A DNA stretch of 64,000 nt from Ectothiorhodospiraceae bacterium (GCA_020831885.1 JAFIFU010000008.1:1-64000); one strand, 5' to 3'; shown: positions 36,382 to 46,136, counted from the first letter of the stretch. The notes: generated by a model from the sequence alone, not told the origin. Numbers and translations are program-made.

Positions 36382-36398
36382 CTTCCCCCATGCGGAAT
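36382..36398. promoter_or_regulatory. Possible IclR-type operator in the divergent thioesterase/MFS promoter
   Basis: The bases CTTCCCC-cat-GCGGAAT resemble the perfect palindrome ATTCCGC-aaa-GCGGAAT found after the iclR gene at 44120-44136: the right half is identical and the left half matches 5 of 7. It sits between the divergent starts at 36279 and 36414, close to the MFS start. A single imperfect match could be chance. Confidence 0.3.
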
Positions 36399-36413
36399 TG
36401 ATATCATGAGACG

Positions 36414-37712
36414 GTGAAATCGCCATCCGGTCAGGTCACGCCGGGACAGCCTGTCCCGGACGTGCAGCAACTGTCATCGCCCCCCGCCGAGCATCGCCGG
36501 GGGGCTTTCACGTTGTTGTTCGTCTGCCTCATCTGTATGGGCATGGGGCAGTCGCTGATGTTCGCCGTGCTGCCGCCGGTGGCCCGGAACATGGGGCTCA
36601 GCGAACTTCAGGTGGGTGCGATCTTTGCGGTGTCCGCTGTGCTCTGGGTGATCGGCAGCCCGTATTTCGGACGACGCAGTGACATGTGGGGCCGGCGACC
36701 CGCCATCATCCTGGGCTTGACCGCCTACGGCATCTCCATGATCGCCTTCGGCCTGGCGGTCATGGCCGGCCTGAATGGTTGGGTGAGCCTGCTGGTCGCC
36801 TACGGGCTGATGGTGGGCGCCCGTTCCATTTTCGGGTTGTTCGGTTCGGCAACCGTTCCCGCCGCCCAGGCTTACATCGCCGACCGCAGCGCCCCCCATG
36901 AACGGGCGGCACAGTTGACCACGCTGACCGCGGCCTTCGGGCTGGGGGTCACCCTGGGGCCGGGCATGGTGTCCGTATTCACGGTGTTCGGTCTGGTGGC
37001 GCCGTTCTTCGCGGTGGCGGCACTGGGTTTTCTCAGTGCCCTGGTGGTGGCCCTGTTCCTGCAGGAGCAGCGGCCACCCAGGGAGCAGCGGACACGGCCG
37101 CACCATCTGAGCCGGCTGGATCCGCGGATCCGGCCGTTTCTGGCCGTGGGTATCATGATCGGGATCTGTCAGGCCAGCACCATGCAGACCGCCGGTTTTT
37201 ACGCCATCGACGTGCTGGGGATGAGTGTGGAGGAGAGTGCACGTCGCGTTGGCATCGCCCTCATGGGTACCGCCGGTGCGGCCCTGTTCTCGCAACTCGT
37301 CATCGTGCGTCGGCTGCATCCGGCGCCCCGGACCATGATGCTGACGGGGGCGTCCTGCGGTTTGCTGGCCTTCCTGTTTCTCATTCTGGGAGGCAGCTAC
37401 GGAACCCTGTTCGTCGGCCTGATGCTGATGGGGTTCACCTTTGGCCTGGTGCAGCCCGGCGCCGTGACCGGTGCATCACTGACGGTCGGCCTGGGGCAAC
37501 AAGGTGCCGTTACCGGCCTCATGGCCACCACCGGAGCCACCGGGATGATCTTCGCGCCCTTCGTGGGTATGCCGCTGTATACCTGGTTTCCGCAGGCGCC
37601 CTACATGTTCAACCTGATCCTGATCTGCCTGGCGCTTGCCTTTGTTGTCCTGAACCCGCACATTCGGCGGGCCAGGCCGGATCTTCAGAATAACCGGGGG
37701 GAAATATCGTGA
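36414..37712 (+). CDS. MFS transporter (DHA1/Bcr-TetA-like)
   Basis: A 432-residue major facilitator with 12 predicted helices after a 30-residue polar N-terminus. The loop 2-3 motif is seen as [19 protein letters not shown], and the helix 5 region [20 protein letters not shown] with GLGVTLGPG matches drug/H+ antiporters. Substrate unknown. Start: GTG 36414, with a weak ribosome site. Its TGA overlaps the GTG of the following monooxygenase gene (GTGA), so the two are translationally coupled. Confidence 0.87.
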   Translation: MKSPSGQVTPGQPVPDVQQLSSPPAEHRRGAFTLLFVCLICMGMGQSLMFAVLPPVARNMGLSELQVGAIFAVSAVLWVIGSPYFGRRSDMWGRRPAIILGLTAYGISMIAFGLAVMAGLNGWVSLLVAYGLMVGARSIFGLFGSATVPAAQAYIADRSAPHERAAQLTTLTAAFGLGVTLGPGMVSVFTVFGLVAPFFAVAALGFLSALVVALFLQEQRPPREQRTRPHHLSRLDPRIRPFLAVGIMIGICQASTMQTAGFYAIDVLGMSVEESARRVGIALMGTAGAALFSQLVIVRRLHPAPRTMMLTGASCGLLAFLFLILGGSYGTLFVGLMLMGFTFGLVQPGAVTGASLTVGLGQQGAVTGLMATTGATGMIFAPFVGMPLYTWFPQAPYMFNLILICLALAFVVLNPHIRRARPDLQNNRGEIS

Positions 37713-38728
37713 CCCAGCCAAGCCAGGTTCCGCTTTCCGTCTTCGATCTGTCCAGCATTCCGCAGGATGGCGGAGCCGCCGATGCCTACCGGCGCTCGGT
37801 GGAACTGGCCCGGCATGCGGAGCGCCTGGGCTACCGTCGCATCTGGATGGCCGAGCACCACAATCTTGATGGTGTGGCCAGCTCCGCCACCAGTGTGCTG
37901 CTGGCGCACGTGGCGGGGAAGACCGAGCGGATCCGGGTGGGCTCCGGTGGCATCATGCTGCCCAACCACGCGCCGCTGGTTATCGCAGAGCAGTTCGGCA
38001 CGCTGGAGTCCCTGTTTCCCGGCCGTATCGATCTGGGACTGGGCCGGGCGCCCGGGACCGATCAGGCCACGGCGGCGGCACTGCGGCAGCGAATGGCCGA
38101 CCCGAATGCGGATTTCGCCCAACTACTGGCAGAGTTGAGGGGCTTTCTCGCCCCGGTGCGGGAGGGTCAGCGGGTGCGGGCGATTCCCGGGGCCGGTCTG
38201 GACATTCCCCTGTGGATCCTGGGCTCCAGCGACTACGGCGCGCGACTGGCCGCCCATGAGGGGCTGCCCTATGCCTTCGCCAGCCATTTCGCACCGGATT
38301 ATCTGATCCCGGCCCTGGGTCTGTACCGGGAAACCTTCCGGCCCTCCGGCCAGTGCCAGCGCCCGTACGCCATGGTGGCGGCGAACGTGGTGGTGGCCGA
38401 GACAGATGCCGAAGCGGAATACCTGGCCACCTCATTGCAGCAGCGTTTCCTGCGTATGATCCGCGGAAAGCGTGGCCGGCTGGATCCCCCAGTGGAAAAC
38501 ATGGGCGAAATCTGGACACCCCACGAACAGGCGATCGTGGAAGCCCATCTGCGTGTGTCCGCGGTGGGGTCACCGGAACGGGTGCGGGCGCAACTGGAGC
38601 GCATCGTGGGCATTACCGGCGCGGACGAGCTGATCATCAGCTGCGATGTGTTTGATCAGGCGGCGCGGCTACGGTCCTACGAGCTGCTGGCCGGGTGCTG
38701 GGAACTCCCGGGAGCCGGGGCGGACTGA
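37709..38728 (+). CDS. LLM class flavin-dependent oxidoreductase (luciferase-like monooxygenase)
   Basis: A 339-residue TIM-barrel flavoenzyme of the bacterial luciferase family, MsnO8/YhbW-like. Motifs: [44 protein letters not shown] and [16 protein letters not shown]. It would use reduced FMN, supplied by a separate reductase, to oxygenate an unknown organic substrate. Start GTG 37709 overlaps the MFS stop by 4 nt, so substrate transport and oxidation may be linked. Confidence 0.88.
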   Translation: MTQPSQVPLSVFDLSSIPQDGGAADAYRRSVELARHAERLGYRRIWMAEHHNLDGVASSATSVLLAHVAGKTERIRVGSGGIMLPNHAPLVIAEQFGTLESLFPGRIDLGLGRAPGTDQATAAALRQRMADPNADFAQLLAELRGFLAPVREGQRVRAIPGAGLDIPLWILGSSDYGARLAAHEGLPYAFASHFAPDYLIPALGLYRETFRPSGQCQRPYAMVAANVVVAETDAEAEYLATSLQQRFLRMIRGKRGRLDPPVENMGEIWTPHEQAIVEAHLRVSAVGSPERVRAQLERIVGITGADELIISCDVFDQAARLRSYELLAGCWELPGAGAD

Positions 38729-38744
38729 ACCGCGGCCCGGCTCC
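38711..38744. terminator. Convergent terminator-like hairpin
   Basis: GGAGCCGGG (38711-38719) pairs perfectly with CCCGGCTCC (38736-38744), and the stem can be extended outward with one mismatch. It spans the stop codon of the monooxygenase gene, between it and the convergent GST gene. No long U-run on the plus strand (only TTT). Confidence 0.45.
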
Positions 38745-38752
38745 GGGCTGTT

Positions 38753-39442
38753 TCAGTCGCGGCGGCCCTGGCCGAAAAGAACGGCCTTGGCCTCTTCACT
38801 GACCGTCGGCTGGGTATTGATCTCCTTGGCCCGGGCGTAGGCCCGTTCCACGGCAGGACGGGCTTTCATGGCCTCCATCCAGCGCTTGACCTCCGGGAAA
38901 GTGTCTATGTCCATCCGCTGGCGCTCCCAGGGCACGATCCAGGGATAGGCAGCCATGTCCGCGATGCTGTATTCGCCGCAGATGTAGTCCCGGCCGCGCA
39001 GTTGCTTGTTCAGTACGCTGTACAGCCGCTCGGTTTCCTTCACGTAGCGCTCGATGGCGTAGGGGAGTTTCTCCGGGGCGTAGGTGACGAAATGGTGGTT
39101 CTGGCCCAGCATCGGGCCGAGCCCGCCCATCTGCCACATCAGCCACTCCAGCACCTGCACACGTCCACGCAGATCCCGGTGCAGGAACCGGCCGGTTTTC
39201 TCCGCCAGGTAGATGAGGATGGCGCCGGATTCGAACACGGACACCGGATCGCCGCCGTCGGCCGGTTCCTGATCGACGATGGCGGGAATCCGGTTGTTCG
39301 GCGAGATCCTCAGAAACGCGTCGTCGAACTGATCCCCCTTGCCGATGTTGATGGGGTGGATGCGGTACGGCAGTCCCGCTTCCTCCAGGAAGATGGTGAT
39401 CTTGTGGCCGTTCGGCGTGGTCCAGTAGTACAGGTCGATCAT
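38753..39442 (-). CDS. Glutathione S-transferase (YghU/YfcG-like, nu class)
   Basis: A 229-residue GST. The N-terminal thioredoxin-like domain starts MIDLYYWTTPNGHKITIFLEEAGLPY, the NGHK form typical of the disulfide-reducing nu-class GSTs, with NNRIPAIVD for the cis-Pro and ESGA-type glutathione contact (FESGAILIYLAEK). The C-terminal helical domain has SIADMAAYPWIVPWE. The ATG has GGAGG 5 nt upstream. It follows a second GST gene by 19 nt in the same operon. Confidence 0.9.
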   Translation of the reverse strand: MIDLYYWTTPNGHKITIFLEEAGLPYRIHPINIGKGDQFDDAFLRISPNNRIPAIVDQEPADGGDPVSVFESGAILIYLAEKTGRFLHRDLRGRVQVLEWLMWQMGGLGPMLGQNHHFVTYAPEKLPYAIERYVKETERLYSVLNKQLRGRDYICGEYSIADMAAYPWIVPWERQRMDIDTFPEVKRWMEAMKARPAVERAYARAKEINTQPTVSEEAKAVLFGQGRRD

Positions 39443-39461
39443 GCAAGCCTCCAGGGAGTAC

Positions 39462-40166
39462 TCAGCCCGGTTGGGCGGATGTCAGTCGGCAGTCCTCGTG
39501 GGCGATCGGGTAGCGTTCGTGCAGGCGCAGCACCCAGGCGCGCACCGGATCATCCGGTTCAAGCAGTGTCATGGGGGAGACCGCGGCGGCCCAGTAGAAG
39601 GGGGCGACGGCGATGAAATCGGTCAGGCCGGGGGTATCGCCCTCCAGGAAGGGCTGCTCCGCCAACGTCAGCCGCAGCGGAGTGAACGCATTGCGGATTC
39701 GCGGCAGGGCCTTCTCGGCAGGCAGGGTGAAATCCTCCAGGCTGCAGCCGAAGCGGGCCTCCCGGGTTTCCCGGAAATAGGGTTTGTCCTTTTCGTGCAG
39801 GCTGTCGAACAGGTCCGGCAGCACCAGTTGCAGGATGGGGAGCTGCACGGTGGTCTCCACCCAGTATTTGACAAAACGCGCATGGGCGATGCCGGAGCCG
39901 TCCGGGAACAGCGTCGGGTGGTCCGGGTAGGCGTGCTCCAGGTACAGCGCGATATCCCAGCTATCCGATACCACCGTGTCCCCGTCCTGCAGCACGGGAA
40001 CCTTTCCCTGGCCGCTGAAGGCGATGGCTTCCTTGTCCGTAAAACGCCAGCAGACGGCTTCAGCCGCCAGCCCCTTGTGGGCCAGAGCGAACCGGACGCG
40101 CCAGCAGAACGGGCTGAAGCGCACCTCAGGGTCAGCCCCGGCCAGATCGTGGAACCGTATGCTCAT
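39462..40166 (-). CDS. Glutathione S-transferase family protein
   Basis: A 234-residue GST-fold protein with N-terminal FSPFCWRVRFALAHKGL (a Cys-containing active-site loop, as in omega-like or beta-etherase-like GSTs), GKVPVLQDGDTVVSDSWDIALYLE for the glutathione pocket, and a helical C-terminal domain. Substrate unknown; related enzymes act in lignin-aryl-ether or chlorinated-aromatic breakdown. The ATG at 40166 overlaps the stop of the upstream hydrolase gene as ATGA and has AGGAG about 10 nt upstream. Confidence 0.85.
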   Translation of the reverse strand: MSIRFHDLAGADPEVRFSPFCWRVRFALAHKGLAAEAVCWRFTDKEAIAFSGQGKVPVLQDGDTVVSDSWDIALYLEHAYPDHPTLFPDGSGIAHARFVKYWVETTVQLPILQLVLPDLFDSLHEKDKPYFRETREARFGCSLEDFTLPAEKALPRIRNAFTPLRLTLAEQPFLEGDTPGLTDFIAVAPFYWAAAVSPMTLLEPDDPVRAWVLRLHERYPIAHEDCRLTSAQPG

Positions 40167-41005
40167 GGTCTGTGTTCTCCTGTCTCGACATCCTGGAAAA
40201 AATCCAGCACCAAGGTGTTGAAGACCTCCGGCTGCTCCAGGTTCATTGTGTGGGAGGCATCGTCGATGAACCGGGTTCGGGCTCCGGGGATATGGCGTCC
40301 CAGGGCCTGAATGATCTGCGGGAAGGGCGCCGGGCTCCGTTGGCCGCCCACCAGCAGCACGGGCACGCCAACGGCCTCCGCCTGGCGCAGGCTGTAACAA
40401 CGCGGCTGGTCCCTGACCTGGCCGATCAGGGTGTAGGCGTTGTCCCGCGCCGCATTGCGGAACTTCTCCGGGCTGCGTGCCCAGGTTCCGGGGCCGCTCA
40501 CGGTATCCAGGAACAGGGCCAGGCCACCGTCCACATCACCGTTGCGCAGCCTGTCCAGGGCGTTGCTGATCATATGGCGATCCAGACGCGCCGATTCTTC
40601 CTGCCCCGGTTGCTGCAGGCTGGGATCCAGGTCGCCCCCGGGTTCGGCCAGCACGGCACTGCGCAGCAGTTCCGGCTGTTCGCTGGCAAGCTGGTACGCC
40701 AGGTAACCGCCCCGGGAGTGGCCCACCAGATGGACCGGGCCGAGATCCAGTGCCCGGATGAAGGCGGCCATGTCCGCCGCATGCTGTTCCAGGGAGAAGT
40801 CGTCCCCGCGGCCGTCCCAGCGCTCGGGGTAGTAATGGCGCAGACTGGGCGTGAGCACCCGATGGCGGCGGCTGAATGCTCTGCCCTGCAAGGGCCAGTA
40901 GCGGTAGTCGCACAGTGAACCGTGGATCAGCACCACCGGTGAGCCCGTGCCGCTGTCCACATAGTGCATGCGGTAGCCGTTCACCTCGCAGCATGCGAGC
41001 TTCAT
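40163..41005 (-). CDS. Alpha/beta hydrolase
   Basis: A 280-residue alpha/beta-hydrolase. Oxyanion region VVLIHGSLCDYRYW, nucleophile elbow VGHSRGGYLAYQLA (Ser), and the catalytic His in DDASHTMNLEQPEVF. It could be an esterase, lactonase or C-C hydrolase. First gene of a tightly packed minus-strand operon with two GST genes (ATGA overlap, then 19 nt), suggesting a shared catabolic or detoxification job. Start supported by GAGGAG 5 nt upstream. Confidence 0.88.
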   Translation of the reverse strand: MKLACCEVNGYRMHYVDSGTGSPVVLIHGSLCDYRYWPLQGRAFSRRHRVLTPSLRHYYPERWDGRGDDFSLEQHAADMAAFIRALDLGPVHLVGHSRGGYLAYQLASEQPELLRSAVLAEPGGDLDPSLQQPGQEESARLDRHMISNALDRLRNGDVDGGLALFLDTVSGPGTWARSPEKFRNAARDNAYTLIGQVRDQPRCYSLRQAEAVGVPVLLVGGQRSPAPFPQIIQALGRHIPGARTRFIDDASHTMNLEQPEVFNTLVLDFFQDVETGEHRP

Positions 41006-41123
41006 GAAAACTCCTCGGTCAAGAGATGATCACGCACTGTAACCGTTTCCTGCCGGGTCGGGAAACTCGCGAACACCTCCTTGACCTGCGGGGAGGGGCG
41101 CCGCAAAGTCTTGGCCCTCGGCT

Positions 41124-42089
41124 GTGGATTCGCGATTCCGGAGGCATGTCCTGATCGTCATTCTCGACATACTGGCCCCCATATTTCTGGTGATCGCCTT
41201 GGGCTGGCTGTTGACCAGGTCCGGCTTTCTGTCCGGACAGGCACTGCTGCAGGTGAACCGGCTGGCGTACTGGGTGGCGTTGCCCGCCCTGCTGGTGCAT
41301 CGCATCGCCCAGGCCAGCCCGGATGTGGATGCGGTGGCGGGTCTGCTGGTGGTGGGTGGCGGTGCCACGGTGCTTGCCATTGTGGCGGCGCTGGTGGTGG
41401 CGGCGCTCCTGGGTCTGCCGCCCCAGTCCCGGGGCACCTTTGCCCAAGGTGTGTACCGGGGGAATCTCACGTTCATCGGCTTGCCGATTATTCTCTATGC
41501 CTTCTCCGGGCCCGATATGTCCAGTGCGTCCGCCGAAGCCAGTGCGCTGCTGGCCTTCGGGCCCATGGTGGTGATCTACAACGTACTGGCGGTGCTGGTG
41601 CTGCTGCTGCCGGGTGCGACGGGCCACGGTAACGCCGTCCGTGACGCGGTGAAGGGGCTGCTCACCAACCCCATACTGATCGCCTGCCTGATCGGTCTGA
41701 TGATGTCCTTGTCCGGGTTTTCCTTCCCGACCCTGATGGACCGCAGCCTGGATGTGGTGGGACAGATGGCGCTGCCGCTGGCGTTGCTCTGCATCGGGGG
41801 GACGTTGCACACCTCCCGCATCCGGGGGCGGTTGACCTGGGTGATTGCCGGAGCCGCCATGAAGGTGGCGATGGTGCCGGCCATCGGTTTCGGGCTCGCA
41901 CTCTGGCTGGGGCTGTCGGCAGAACATATGCGGATTGCCCTGATTCTGCTGGCCTGCCCCACGGCCACGGCGTCTTACATTCTGGTGAAACAGCTCCAGG
42001 GGGATGAGGCGCTGGCCTCCGGCATCGTGGTGGTCAGCAACCTGTTGGCGGTGCCGGCCATGGTGGTGGTGCTGGCGGTCACCGCCTGA
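41124..42089 (+). CDS. AEC family (auxin efflux carrier-like) transporter
   Basis: A 321-residue membrane protein with about ten helices. The AEC family pattern is visible: ILDILAPIFLVIALGWLLTRSGFL at the start, GNLTFIGLPIILYAF in the middle, LPLALLCIGGTL, and the C-terminal CPTATASYILVKQLQGDEALAS. Bacterial members export or import small carboxylates such as malonate or malate. The only plausible start is GTG 41124 with a weak ribosome site. It is divergent from the hydrolase operon and convergent with the hydroxyacyl-CoA dehydrogenase gene. Confidence 0.87.
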   Translation: MDSRFRRHVLIVILDILAPIFLVIALGWLLTRSGFLSGQALLQVNRLAYWVALPALLVHRIAQASPDVDAVAGLLVVGGGATVLAIVAALVVAALLGLPPQSRGTFAQGVYRGNLTFIGLPIILYAFSGPDMSSASAEASALLAFGPMVVIYNVLAVLVLLLPGATGHGNAVRDAVKGLLTNPILIACLIGLMMSLSGFSFPTLMDRSLDVVGQMALPLALLCIGGTLHTSRIRGRLTWVIAGAAMKVAMVPAIGFGLALWLGLSAEHMRIALILLACPTATASYILVKQLQGDEALASGIVVVSNLLAVPAMVVVLAVTA

Positions 42090-42120
42090 GGCGGGGCATT
42101 CGGATGACCGCCCCGGCGAG

Positions 42121-42147
42121 GGCGCCGCCCGCGTGCCGGGCGACGCC
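42121..42147. terminator. Convergent hairpin between AEC and hydroxyacyl-CoA dehydrogenase genes
   Basis: GGCGCCGCCCG (42121-42131) pairs with CGGGCGACGCC (42137-42147), 11 bp with one mismatch, loop CGTGC. GC-rich, without a U-tract; likely serves both convergent transcripts if it terminates at all. Confidence 0.35.
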
Positions 42148-42161
42148 GTCCGGGACCACGG

Positions 42162-43013
42162 CTAATCGTAGTTGTAGAATCCCTTGCCGGACTTCCGGCC
42201 CAGGTAACCCGCATCCACCATCTGTTGCAACAGGGGTGCCGGGCGGTACTTGGGATCGCCCAGGCCGTCGTGCAGGACCTTCATCACCTCCAGGCAGACA
42301 TCCAGGCCGATCATGTCGGCCAGGGCCAGCGGGCCGATGGGGTGATTCGCCCCCAGCTTCATCACCGTGTCGATGTTCTCGGCGCTGGCCAGGCCCTCGG
42401 CGTAGACGAACACCGCCTCGTTGATCATGGGGACCAGAATGCGGTTGGCCACGAAGCCGGGGCTGTCCTTCACCGGCACGGGTTCCTTGCCCACCTTGCG
42501 GGCCAGTTCCTCGACGGCCCGGAACGTGGTGTCGCCGGTCTGAAGTGCGCCGACCACCTCCACCAGTTTCATGACCGCCACCGGATTGAAGAAATGCATG
42601 CCGATGACGCGCTCGGGCTTCGGCGTTGCGGCGGCGATGCGGGTCAGCGAGATGGACGAGGTGTTGGATGCGAGAATGGCATCATCCCGGCAGATCTCGC
42701 CAAGATGGCGGAAAATATCCAGCTTAAGCGCCTCCTTCTCCGTGGCTGCCTCCACGACGATGTCGCAGTCCGCAAGGCTGTCCAGCGCCGTCGCCGTGGA
42801 GATCCGTTGCAAGGCTGCGTCGCGGTCGGCGGCGGAGAGCTTGTCCTTGCTCACCAGACGCTCCAGGCTCTTCTGAATGGCGGCCACCCCACGGCGCAGG
42901 GCCTCGTCCGACACGTCCACCATGTGAACGGTGAAGCCGTTCACGGCGAATGCCTGGGCGATACCGTGACCCATGGTGCCGGCGCCGACGACGCCAACGG
43001 TTTCTACTTTCAT
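42162..43013 (-). CDS. 3-hydroxybutyryl/3-hydroxyacyl-CoA dehydrogenase
   Basis: A 283-residue single-domain-type NAD-dependent dehydrogenase (PaaH/Hbd family). NAD motif [17 protein letters not shown] (residues 7-23), catalytic His and Glu in [16 protein letters not shown], and the dimer-domain segments [18 protein letters not shown] and [15 protein letters not shown]. It oxidises 3-hydroxyacyl-CoA to 3-ketoacyl-CoA in beta-oxidation or aromatic (phenylacetate-type) breakdown, fitting the acyl-CoA genes around it. Start has GGAG 9 nt upstream. Confidence 0.93.
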   Translation of the reverse strand: MKVETVGVVGAGTMGHGIAQAFAVNGFTVHMVDVSDEALRRGVAAIQKSLERLVSKDKLSAADRDAALQRISTATALDSLADCDIVVEAATEKEALKLDIFRHLGEICRDDAILASNTSSISLTRIAAATPKPERVIGMHFFNPVAVMKLVEVVGALQTGDTTFRAVEELARKVGKEPVPVKDSPGFVANRILVPMINEAVFVYAEGLASAENIDTVMKLGANHPIGPLALADMIGLDVCLEVMKVLHDGLGDPKYRPAPLLQQMVDAGYLGRKSGKGFYNYD

Positions 43014-43306
43014 CAGTCGTTGCTCCTGCGTAGTTGGTTCCGGATACGGGGCCGTGACCGGCCCTGACGGGGCATCACTTCAACCGCTCAGCCGGCCGCT
43101 GTCAATCCACTGATCAGACCATGGCTAAGCAGGGGATTGATCAGGGAAGGTTTTTCTTGCATGCCATGATCGCGGTCGCCGACAATTCCCGGGCGTCATG
43201 GGACAGAGCAGGGTCTCTTGCGCTGGGTGACGGTCTCGGTTTCATCCACGGCATTTCTCCGGGCGGAACCAATGCGGTGGTGGGTCAAAGGGGTGAGAGG
43301 GTAGCG

Positions 43307-44119
43307 ATGGACGAACTGGAACGGCAAAGCAACCGGCGCCGCACGGACGGGACACATCTGGTGACGGCGCTGGCACGGGGACTGAAAATCCTGCGCGCGT
43401 TCGGGCCCGGTGACGACTTTCTGGGTAATGCGGAACTGGCGCGTCGGACCGGTATCCCGCGGCCGACGATTTCCCGGCTCACGGCCACCCTGACGGCGCT
43501 GGGCTACCTGCGCTATTCGGACCGGATGGAAAAGTACCAGCTTGGCCCCGGGGTGCTGGCGCTGGGTTTCCGCTACCTGGCCAGCATGAGTATCCGCGAT
43601 ATCGCACGCCCCTTCATGCAGAAACTGGCTGACGATACCGACTGCCTGGTAGCCCTGGGGACCGAGGATGGCGACCATATCACCTACATCGAGACCTGCC
43701 ATGGCAACGGTCCGCTGATCGTGCGCATGGAGGTCGGTTCGCGCATCCCCGTGGCCACCTCGGCCATCGGCCGGGCCTATGTGGCGGGCCTGCCGGAGGA
43801 TCGCCGGGAGCGCTACCTCGCCTGGCTGAAACGGCATGTCGGTCCCGATCAATGGCCGCAGTTGGAGCGGATGCTGCAGGACGGCTGTCAGCAGCACCAG
43901 GAATGGGGGTACTGCGTGGGACTGGGCGAATGGGAACCCGACGTCCATGGTGTGGCGGTTCCGTTGATTCTGCCCGATGGGGAAGTGCTTGCGCTGAACT
44001 GCGGGGGCTTGGCGCAGCGTCTGACCGATCGGGTGATCAAGGATCACCTGGGGCCTCGGCTCGTGAACATGGCCCGGCGTATCGAGGCACAGGCCGGTGC
44101 CGTCAGTCGGAGCTCATGA
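43307..44119 (+). CDS. IclR family transcriptional regulator
   Basis: A 270-residue regulator: winged helix-turn-helix at about 20-80 (LARGLKILRAFGPGDDFLGNAELARRTGIPRPTISRL as the core, split here by spacing in the motif), then the IclR effector domain with GDHITYIETCHGNGPL and PVATSAIGRAYVAGL. The frame is open from 43121, but the ATG at 43307 has AGAGGG upstream and gives the normal family length. A perfect palindrome starts one base after its stop (44120), upstream of the acyl-CoA synthetase gene, suggesting direct control of that gene. Confidence 0.9.
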   Translation: MDELERQSNRRRTDGTHLVTALARGLKILRAFGPGDDFLGNAELARRTGIPRPTISRLTATLTALGYLRYSDRMEKYQLGPGVLALGFRYLASMSIRDIARPFMQKLADDTDCLVALGTEDGDHITYIETCHGNGPLIVRMEVGSRIPVATSAIGRAYVAGLPEDRRERYLAWLKRHVGPDQWPQLERMLQDGCQQHQEWGYCVGLGEWEPDVHGVAVPLILPDGEVLALNCGGLAQRLTDRVIKDHLGPRLVNMARRIEAQAGAVSRSS

Positions 44120-44136
44120 ATTCCGCAAAGCGGAAT
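44120..44136. promoter_or_regulatory. Perfect palindrome, probable IclR operator
   Basis: ATTCCGC-aaa-GCGGAAT, a perfect 7+3+7 palindrome directly after the iclR stop codon and about 215 bp upstream of the acyl-CoA synthetase start. IclR-family operators are typically short palindromes of this sort near the regulator gene. No terminator-like U-run follows, so an operator is favoured over a terminator. Confidence 0.55.
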
Positions 44137-44350
44137 GCTGTTTCTATTTGTTGACCACGCCAGACATCCATGCAAGAGTCCCGTGCAAGGCACGAAGAGG
44201 CCGGCCAGACCCCATCGGGTTGGGGGAGCGCGGATTCCGAAACCTGAACCTGCAGCGCCCGCAGATCCGCCTTGTCGGTGTGTGGTGATCTGCGGCGCCG
44301 GGGCCTCTACGTCGTCTCCTCCAAGGATTCTCAGGCGGGAGAGGTTGCGG

Positions 44351-46036
44351 ATGTCCACGTTTGACCGTCATTTGGCTGCATGGCCGGAGTTCGCCCCGGA
44401 ACACATCACCCTGCCGGACACCAGCCTCTATACCAACCTCGAGATTGCCGCACTGCGCTACCCGCGGATGGCGGCGATGATCTACTACGACACGCGCATC
44501 ACCTACGCCGAGTTTCATGCGGAGGCCGAGGCGCTGGCCGGCTACCTGCAGAGCCAGGGCGTGGAGAAAGGGGATCGGGTGCTGCTCTACATGCAGAACA
44601 GTCCCCAGTTCGTCATCGGCTTTTACGCCATCCTGCGGGCCGATGCCGTCGTGGTCCCGGTGAACCCCATGAACCGCACCACCGAGCTGGCGTACCTGGT
44701 GGACGATACCGGCGCCCGCGTCGCCTTGTGCGCCCAGGAAGTGTTTCCCCACCTTCAGCCGCTGCTGGAGGGCGATCGTCTGCGACAGGCGGTGGTCACC
44801 GCCTATGCCGATTACGTGCGTACACCCACCGATCTGGAGTTGCCCGACGTTGTGCGGGAACCGAACCGGGGCCTGTCGGGCTCCGGCGTGGTCCCGTGGC
44901 GCCAGGCCCTGCAGGCCGGTGCGCGGCCGGGGCCTCATACCGCCCGCCCGGAGGACATGGCGGTATTGCCCTACAGCTCCGGCACCACCGGCAATCCCAA
45001 GGGCTGCGTGCACACCCATCGCAGCACCATGGCCACCGTAGTGATCGGCTGCGCCTGGAGCCAGGCCACCAGCGATCTGGTGCAACTGGTCAGTGTGCCC
45101 ATGTTCCATGTCACCGGCATGCAGGTCTGCATGAATGCCACGGTCTACATCGGCGGGACCATGGTGATCATGACCCGCTGGGACCGGCGAGTGGCCGCGG
45201 AACTGATTCAGCGTTACCGGATCGCCGCCTGGCGCAACATCCCCACCATGGTGGTGGATCTTCTGGCGGACCCGGATATCGATCAGTACGACCTGAGCAG
45301 TCTGAAGGGTATCGGGGGCGGCGGTGCCGCCATGCCGGCCGCGGTGGAAGGGCGCTTGTTCGAAAAGACCGGCCTGCGCTACATGGAGGGGTACGGCCTG
45401 ACGGAAACCATGGCCAGCACCCATATCAATCCGCACCAGGCACCCAAGGCACAGTGCCTGGGAATCCCCATCATCGATGTGGATTCGCGCGTCATCGACC
45501 TGGACACCCTTCAGGAACTCGGGTCAAACCAGACCGGTGAGATCATCATTCATGGCCCGCAGGTGTTCCAGGGCTACTGGAACCGCCCCGAGGAGACCGC
45601 CGCCGCGTTCATGGAACTGGATGGCAAACGGTTTTTCCGGACCGGCGATCTGGGCTACTACGATGAGGAAGGGTATTTTTTCCTGGTGGACAGGGTGAAG
45701 CGTATGATCAACGCTTCCGGCTACAAGGTCTGGCCCACCGAGGTGGAGTCACTGATGTACAGCCACCCGGCCATTCAGGAGGTGTGCGTGATCGCCAGCC
45801 CGGATCCGCGGCGCGGCGAGACGGTCAAGGCGCTGGTGGTCCTGCGTCCGGACATGCGGGCACAGGTCACCGGGGAGGACATCATCGCCTGGTGCCGCGA
45901 TAACATGGCGGCCTACAAGTGCCCCCGGGTGGTGGAGATGGTGGACGCGCTGCCAAAGTCCCCTACCGGCAAGCTGCAGTGGCGTCTGTTGCAGGAACAG
46001 GAACGGGATCGACGTCCGGACCGGCCTGCCGGTTGA
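44351..46036 (+). CDS. AMP-binding acyl-CoA synthetase (long/medium-chain type)
   Basis: A 561-residue ANL-superfamily ligase. P-loop YSSGTTGNPKGCVHTH (about 212-227), MEGYGLTETMAS, hinge and adenylate motif FFRTGDLGYYDEEGYFFLVDRVKRM as the D-R-K core, and catalytic Lys in SPTGKLQWR near the C-terminus. It activates a carboxylic acid to its CoA thioester, feeding the neighbouring beta-oxidation enzymes. The frame extends upstream, but ATG 44351 has GGGAGAGG 6 nt before it. Likely regulated through the palindrome at 44120. Confidence 0.92.
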   Translation: MSTFDRHLAAWPEFAPEHITLPDTSLYTNLEIAALRYPRMAAMIYYDTRITYAEFHAEAEALAGYLQSQGVEKGDRVLLYMQNSPQFVIGFYAILRADAVVVPVNPMNRTTELAYLVDDTGARVALCAQEVFPHLQPLLEGDRLRQAVVTAYADYVRTPTDLELPDVVREPNRGLSGSGVVPWRQALQAGARPGPHTARPEDMAVLPYSSGTTGNPKGCVHTHRSTMATVVIGCAWSQATSDLVQLVSVPMFHVTGMQVCMNATVYIGGTMVIMTRWDRRVAAELIQRYRIAAWRNIPTMVVDLLADPDIDQYDLSSLKGIGGGGAAMPAAVEGRLFEKTGLRYMEGYGLTETMASTHINPHQAPKAQCLGIPIIDVDSRVIDLDTLQELGSNQTGEIIIHGPQVFQGYWNRPEETAAAFMELDGKRFFRTGDLGYYDEEGYFFLVDRVKRMINASGYKVWPTEVESLMYSHPAIQEVCVIASPDPRRGETVKALVVLRPDMRAQVTGEDIIAWCRDNMAAYKCPRVVEMVDALPKSPTGKLQWRLLQEQERDRRPDRPAG

Positions 46037-46056
46037 TGAATGGGGCCCGGTTGCGG

Positions 46057-46070
46057 ATGATCTAAATCAA
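46057..46070 (+). promoter_or_regulatory. FNR/Anr-like box upstream of uspA
   Basis: ATGAT-ctaa-ATCAA, one mismatch from the FNR consensus TTGAT-N4-ATCAA, centred about 73 nt before the UspA start codon. The same GATGATCT-x2-ATCAA core occurs at 47502-47515 in front of the SDR gene. No strong -10 is seen downstream (TAAGGT near 46093). Confidence 0.55.
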
Positions 46071-46136
46071 CTCCCACACCCGGCCGATGGACTAAGGTTG
46101 TCCTCAACCCGGTACCTAACGAAACTGGAGACAACG

